Under the pieces are notes generated by a model. That model did not search any database and was not told where the DNA came from. It was given only the letters and a program-made list of their open reading frames with translations. From a virus, in IMG/VR virus record IMGVR_UViG_3300029448_000394, positions 1,360 to 25,468 of that record: a DNA stretch of 24,109 nucleotides; one strand, written 5' to 3'. Made by a program: the position numbers and the translations under genes. Below, in pieces: positions 21,379 through 24,109 of this stretch (the first letter of the stretch is position 1; each line of letters starts with the position of its first letter).

Positions 21379-21450
21379 TTCAATTCTATAATCTATAGAG
21401 CCTAGGTTATATCTGCCACGGTAGGTATAGCCTAGTCATGTGTAGATTAT

Positions 21451-21462
21451 TTACCTAGGTAA
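21451..21462. promoter_or_regulatory. 12-bp palindrome TTACCTAGGTAA between early genes
   Basis: A perfect palindrome lies in the 160-bp gap between the 170-aa and 66-aa genes. CCTAGG also occurs at about 21400 and CCTAG at about 21431. It could be an operator or a processing site. No T-run follows, and no gene is seen in the gap. Confidence 0.35.
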
Positions 21463-21540
21463 TGATCACCACAATTCCCTCAAATTTTATGTCCAGTCAA
21501 TGAGGATGGGGGTAATCTCATTTTTGAAAAGGAAATGATA

Positions 21541-21741
21541 ATGAGTAAGACGCTATACATCCTATCTGATGGGTGGCCTGCTTTCCTCTATGAGGATGGT
21601 ACACTAGGCGATATGCCATTAAAAGAAGATGCAGACCTGCAATGGGATAGCCTTGAGCAGATTATGCAATGGGATAATGAGACCGTTAAGGCTGAGGATT
21701 TTCCTGATCAGCCTTGGGTAAATCGATTGCTATCAAGATGA
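21541..21741 (+). CDS. Small acidic early protein, unknown
   Basis: 66 aa from the ATG at 21541, chosen because AAGGA lies 7 nt upstream; the ATG two codons earlier (21535) is too close to it. The product opens MSKTLYILSDGWPAFLYEDG and is Asp/Glu/Trp-rich (WDSLEQIMQWDNE). It overlaps the next small gene by four bases. Small acidic early proteins often bind host enzymes as inhibitors, but nothing specific is visible. Confidence 0.7.
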   Translation: MSKTLYILSDGWPAFLYEDGTLGDMPLKEDADLQWDSLEQIMQWDNETVKAEDFPDQPWVNRLLSR

Positions 21742-21824
21742 CGCTAGCAATGTGTCTAGTGCTAGGGCTAGTTGTAACCCTAGTTGTCGTAGCTATTGCC
21801 TATGGGATAGCTGTAACATTTTAA
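21738..21824 (+). CDS. 28-aa single-membrane-segment peptide
   Basis: The ATG at 21738 shares ATGA with the previous stop. After MTLAMC the peptide is almost wholly hydrophobic (LVLGLVVTLVVVAIAYGIAV) and ends in TAA at 21822-21824, 14 nt before the next start. It would form one transmembrane helix. Overlap and length support it as a real gene; its function is unknown. A similar peptide occurs at 22918. Confidence 0.55.
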   Translation: MTLAMCLVLGLVVTLVVVAIAYGIAVTF

Positions 21825-21838
21825 TGAGGAGATGTATC

Positions 21839-22000
21839 TTGAATGATACTGAAAAACGAGACGCCATCAGTCTCTTGCAACAGGTAGGAGCTACAGTCAA
21901 TGTATCTCTTATCTATTCGTATGATGAGGATGAGACCAGAGCCTTATCTAAAATTGAACGGCTATTGAATAGCCTAATATCCAGAGTAGGAGAACTCTAA
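21839..22000 (+). CDS. Small helical early protein, unknown (TTG start)
   Basis: 53 aa from TTG at 21839, chosen because GAGGAG lies 7 nt upstream. Longer in-frame ATGs exist (for example at 21752) but would overlap the membrane peptide and lack a site. The product (NDTEKRDAISLLQQVGATVN, then EDETRALSKIERLLNSLISR) is helical and charged. Its stop overlaps the next start (TAATG). No family is recognised. Confidence 0.65.
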   Translation: MNDTEKRDAISLLQQVGATVNVSLIYSYDEDETRALSKIERLLNSLISRVGEL

Positions 22001-22344
22001 TGGGACTGGACATGAGGATGATTGCCCTAGGTGAAATGGGCAGAACAGAGGATGAGTATGAGTGGAGGGGTAATGCCCCTATTCTACAGCTAGTAAAAAT
22101 GTTTGGTGGGCCAGAGCCAGATTGTTTTGAGGATGGTATTCGTCCCATTGTTTTAGACAGGTGCGCTCTTAACTGTATTGCTAGGTTCCTATTTGATCCT
22201 ATCTTATCCCTACATCTATGGGGAGAGGTGGGTGATGCTGAGTATCATGACGAGATTATCCGCCCTATTTTTGATGAGTTTAAGGATGCTATGGAGTTTG
22301 CTGATAGGAGGGATGTCCCTTACTACTTCTACGCTAGCTACTAA
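22000..22344 (+). CDS. MGLDM-type conserved phage protein
   Basis: 114 aa. The start ATG at 22000 overlaps the previous stop, with TAGGAG upstream. It starts MGLDMRMIALG, has a central RGNAPILQLVKMF and PEPDCFEDGIRPIVLDRCAL, and ends DVPYYFYASY. This matches the pattern of a small phage protein family that starts MGLDM, has a central cysteine and acidic segment, and ends with an aromatic YY.ASW/Y motif. Biochemical function is unknown. The family usually sits in early or metabolism regions of phage genomes, as here. Confidence 0.7.
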   Translation: MGLDMRMIALGEMGRTEDEYEWRGNAPILQLVKMFGGPEPDCFEDGIRPIVLDRCALNCIARFLFDPILSLHLWGEVGDAEYHDEIIRPIFDEFKDAMEFADRRDVPYYFYASY

Positions 22345-22559
22345 TGAGCATACATTTCGTAGGCTTTCGCTCGTCTGATGAGTACTGCGCAGCTGTAAAA
22401 ATATGGGGTCGCCCGGACTTTATTCACTTGCATCATGACCATAGAATGTATGGTGATACCGGCTACCCCATCGATCCTAATGAGGAGGTAGTTATCTTTG
22501 GTAGCAGGGGGCATTCTGTCCCTTGTAAGTTTTCTGATCAGGACCATGAAAGGTGGTAA
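22344..22559 (+). CDS. Conserved small phage protein (FVGFRSSDEY ... RPDFIHLHHDHR)
   Basis: 71 aa. The start ATG at 22344 overlaps the previous stop. It contains HFVGFRSSDEYCAAVKIWGR and PDFIHLHHDHRMYGD, then EEVVIFG. I recognise the FVGFR...Y.AA...WG.PDFIH..HDHR.YGD pattern as a widespread hypothetical protein of tailed phages. The His-rich centre (HLHHDHR) could bind metal. No activity is assigned. Confidence 0.75.
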   Translation: MSIHFVGFRSSDEYCAAVKIWGRPDFIHLHHDHRMYGDTGYPIDPNEEVVIFGSRGHSVPCKFSDQDHERW

Positions 22560-22561
22560 GT

Positions 22562-22918
22562 ATGAGGAGAGAAGTTTACTTTAATTTAAATAAGCATGTG
22601 TACTCTATACGTGCCAAGGGACATTCCGTGTCCTATGCATATACTGTGAGGGTGGAGAATCCTACCTTTGTAGTACGTGCAGGGGGTAGAGCTACCGTGC
22701 TGAGGGATAGGCAGAAGAACGTCCATGCCTTTCTTAAGGGTGAGATGCAGACCCTAGATGAAGTCCCATCTGTTGAGGGCTTGAGACAGGTTAAGTATGA
22801 TCCCTATAAGGCAGGGTATTTCTATGATGTACTCACACTAGAACCAGTACATGAGGCTGAGTACGCTATCCTTGTGCTTACTGATGACAGTAGACCTAGG
22901 GTATATGTGAAGGGATGA
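22562..22918 (+). CDS. Conserved phage protein with VYFNLNKHVYS and QKNVHAF motifs
   Basis: 118 aa from the ATG at 22562, with AGGTGG 5 nt upstream; a GTG three codons before is inferior. The N-terminus EVYFNLNKHVYSIRAKG and the central ENPTFVVRAGGRATVLRDRQ, then KNVHAFLKGEM, match a phage family with VYFNLHK...WS and R.G...VL...RKNVHA signatures, common next to the other small genes of this cluster. The role is unknown. The stop overlaps the next start. Confidence 0.75.
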   Translation: MRREVYFNLNKHVYSIRAKGHSVSYAYTVRVENPTFVVRAGGRATVLRDRQKNVHAFLKGEMQTLDEVPSVEGLRQVKYDPYKAGYFYDVLTLEPVHEAEYAILVLTDDSRPRVYVKG

Positions 22919-23004
22919 TGAAAATAATTTTAAAATCCCTATTGCTATGGGTGTTTCTTTTTGCTATTGTCTACCTAGTTTATATGGAAGGGGTAGTACT
23001 GTGA
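22918..23004 (+). CDS. 28-aa single-membrane-segment peptide (second)
   Basis: The ATG at 22918 overlaps the previous stop (TGATG); an ATG one codon earlier (22915) would also work. The peptide has a short basic start (MKIILKS), a hydrophobic helix (LLLWVFLFAIVYLVY) and ends MEGVVL. The TGA at 23002-23004 overlaps the next start (GTGA). Tiling between genes supports translation. Its size and topology resemble the peptide at 21738, although the sequence differs. Confidence 0.55.
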   Translation: MKIILKSLLLWVFLFAIVYLVYMEGVVL

Positions 23005-23159
23005 GGAAACTGATGAATAATTTTCTTACTAACATGACTATGGTTAACGCCCATCTTGTGTTGGAATATGCAAGGGAGTATCCTACTTCTTTGTGTGGAT
23101 TAAATAAAGAAGAGCTATGTATATACATGGCTATCGTAAAGAACTGTGAGGTCAAGTAA
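23001..23159 (+). CDS. Small early protein, unknown
   Basis: 52 aa from GTG at 23001, which shares GTGA with the membrane peptide stop and has GAAGGGG 7 nt upstream. An ATG at 23013 with AGG upstream is an alternative. The product (NNFLTNMTMVNAHLVLEYAR, then EYPTSLCGLNKEELCIYMAI) is helical with two cysteines. Its TAA overlaps the next ATG. No family is recognised. Confidence 0.6.
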   Translation: MRKLMNNFLTNMTMVNAHLVLEYAREYPTSLCGLNKEELCIYMAIVKNCEVK

Positions 23160-23320
23160 TGGACTATGATAATATTGACAATCTCCTTAATGATGAGGGG
23201 GTTGATCTCACACCGTATTGGTGGATTGCAAGAGGCCCACTAGGGGTCTATGAATTAGATGGGTTGCTCTCATCTGCTGTACTAGAAACTGAACACGAGG
23301 AGTATGAACATGCCTTTTGA
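23159..23320 (+). CDS. Small acidic early protein, unknown
   Basis: 53 aa from the ATG at 23159, which overlaps the previous stop (TAATG). It starts MDYDNIDNLLNDEGVDLTPY, continues WWIARGPLGVYELDG, and ends in a Glu-rich tail EHEEYEHAF. It overlaps the next gene by 11 bp. The acidic character resembles small host-interacting phage proteins, but no specific function is visible. Confidence 0.6.
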   Translation: MDYDNIDNLLNDEGVDLTPYWWIARGPLGVYELDGLLSSAVLETEHEEYEHAF

Positions 23321-24109
23321 AGCCGTACTGATTAACGATAGCCGTGGTGCTGTCCCCATTGTACTGGACATGGGGGTAGACCTAACCAAGGGTAAAGTAT
23401 ATCCTATGTCTAATGTTTCATCGCATAGCTTGGATAGCTTTGCCTTCAATGGTGATATCACTTTGGACAGTGGTAGTATCCATCGTATCTCAGGTTATAC
23501 TAGACCGGATGAGCAGTATGCTTTTCTTGTCAAGCGTGTATACCATACCGATGAGAATGAGACTGATCCTGTTCTTCAGACATGGGGTAGGTATGACTCC
23601 GATGCAGGGGTTGACCCTTGGCATAAGGCTGACACTAGGCTATTCAATTGGTTGTTCAATAAGGTAGAAGAGAATGATACCTATCAGAACTGTCAGGCTG
23701 AGAAGCTCAAGTTTGCTTGGAGGCTCAGAGCCTTTCAACCCTTCCGGTCTAAGAAGTTTGTAGGTAAGATCTCCTTGCACAAATCCCTCAAGGATAAAGA
23801 CAATGATAGGGAGACTGCACTTAAACCTACCAAGGCATTTGCCCTTATGTTCCCTGAGATACCTCATGCTGATCTAATCAAGATCTATGACCAGTACATG
23901 AAAGAGTTTGTTGTACGGGACTTTACTGTATGTATCGGTGATACCAAGGCTGACTTTGCTGAGGCCTACTCTCATACTCAGGCTGCAAGTGAGAATGTTG
24001 GACATAGCGATTGGCATAAGTCCATGTCTAATTCTTGCATGAGATACAAGATTAACCCTGAGGATCATGAGCCTTTTCAATTCAGAGGCTTTCCCCATCA
24101 CCCTGCTGA
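23310..24109 (+). CDS. Large early protein, 3' end beyond window
   Basis: An open frame of 266 codons from the ATG at 23310 has no stop before the right edge. GAGGAG lies 7 nt upstream, a strong site. The product begins MPFEAVLINDSRGAVPIVLD and has SHSLDSFAFNGDITLDSGSI, then an AFLVKRVYH segment, LKFAWRLRAFQPFRSKKFVG, and near the edge SNSCMRYKINPEDHEPFQFR followed by GFPHHPA. An SCMRY...HPA motif occurs in large hypothetical early proteins of several short-tailed phages, usually before an ALAY-type segment; here that part would lie beyond the edge. Function is unknown. Frames on the opposite strand within this gene are shadows. Confidence 0.75.
   Translation, partial: MPFEAVLINDSRGAVPIVLDMGVDLTKGKVYPMSNVSSHSLDSFAFNGDITLDSGSIHRISGYTRPDEQYAFLVKRVYHTDENETDPVLQTWGRYDSDAGVDPWHKADTRLFNWLFNKVEENDTYQNCQAEKLKFAWRLRAFQPFRSKKFVGKISLHKSLKDKDNDRETALKPTKAFALMFPEIPHADLIKIYDQYMKEFVVRDFTVCIGDTKADFAEAYSHTQAASENVGHSDWHKSMSNSCMRYKINPEDHEPFQFRGFPHHPA

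Noticed and set aside
23413-24101. Plus- and minus-strand frames of 75-84 codons near the right edge
   Set aside because: All fall inside the large edge-truncated gene starting at 23310, which has a strong ribosome site and better coding character.

Overview
The window looks like about 24 kb of one tailed bacteriophage genome, probably a short-tailed (podovirus-like) marine phage. It is AT-rich, densely packed and arranged in two divergent arms. The leftward arm (minus strand, about 19465 down to 1) is a nearly gapless late block. It has a recognisable terminase, portal, scaffold and major capsid series, followed by tail adaptor, tail tube-like and tail fibre genes. The rightward arm (plus strand, 20866 to the end) holds small genes of the kind found in phage early regions. 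A DUF1127 gene and a holin resembling the gene-transfer-agent 3TM type point weakly to an alphaproteobacterial host. No integrase, tRNA, IS element or CRISPR array was seen, and the genome runs off both ends of the window.

Late arm, in transcription order: an unknown 83-aa protein; two small membrane proteins (19005-19214 and a 3TM holin at 18655-19008); a possible 43-aa helical peptide; an M15 peptidase endolysin (18095-18547); a small N-terminally hydrophobic protein; a cluster of very basic small proteins (15626-17914), including a 24-aa Cys-rich peptide, interrupted by one 227-aa unknown; a beta-rich virion-like protein (14996-15577); a hairpin; the DUF1127 protein; small terminase; a recombinase-like HTH protein; large terminase; portal; a 61-aa linker protein; an 809-aa HExxH polyvalent protein; a 577-aa virion-type protein with a C-terminal CFI-box-like domain; an 86-aa protein; scaffold; a 250-bp gap with a near-consensus sigma-70 promoter; major capsid protein; a beta-rich protein; tandem hairpins; tail adaptor; a tail tube or hub protein; and the tail fibre N-terminus cut by the left edge.

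The 1.4-kb divergent region (19466-20865) is the least ordinary part. It carries three clear inverted repeats, short direct repeats, one uncertain 90-aa ORF, and about 370 nt (20442-20810) that looks like structured RNA. The 5' end of that segment matches the tmRNA 5' signature (7-nt acceptor strand, 4 nt, GGTTTCGACA). A complementary 7-nt strand lies at tmRNA-like distance, but no normal T-arm is present. This is the best candidate for something undescribed.

The early arm is a chain of start-stop-overlapping genes. It includes two 28-aa single-membrane-segment peptides and several widely distributed phage hypothetical proteins, and ends in a large ORF (from 23310) cut by the right edge. All family names come from recall and reading the translations; no searches were run.
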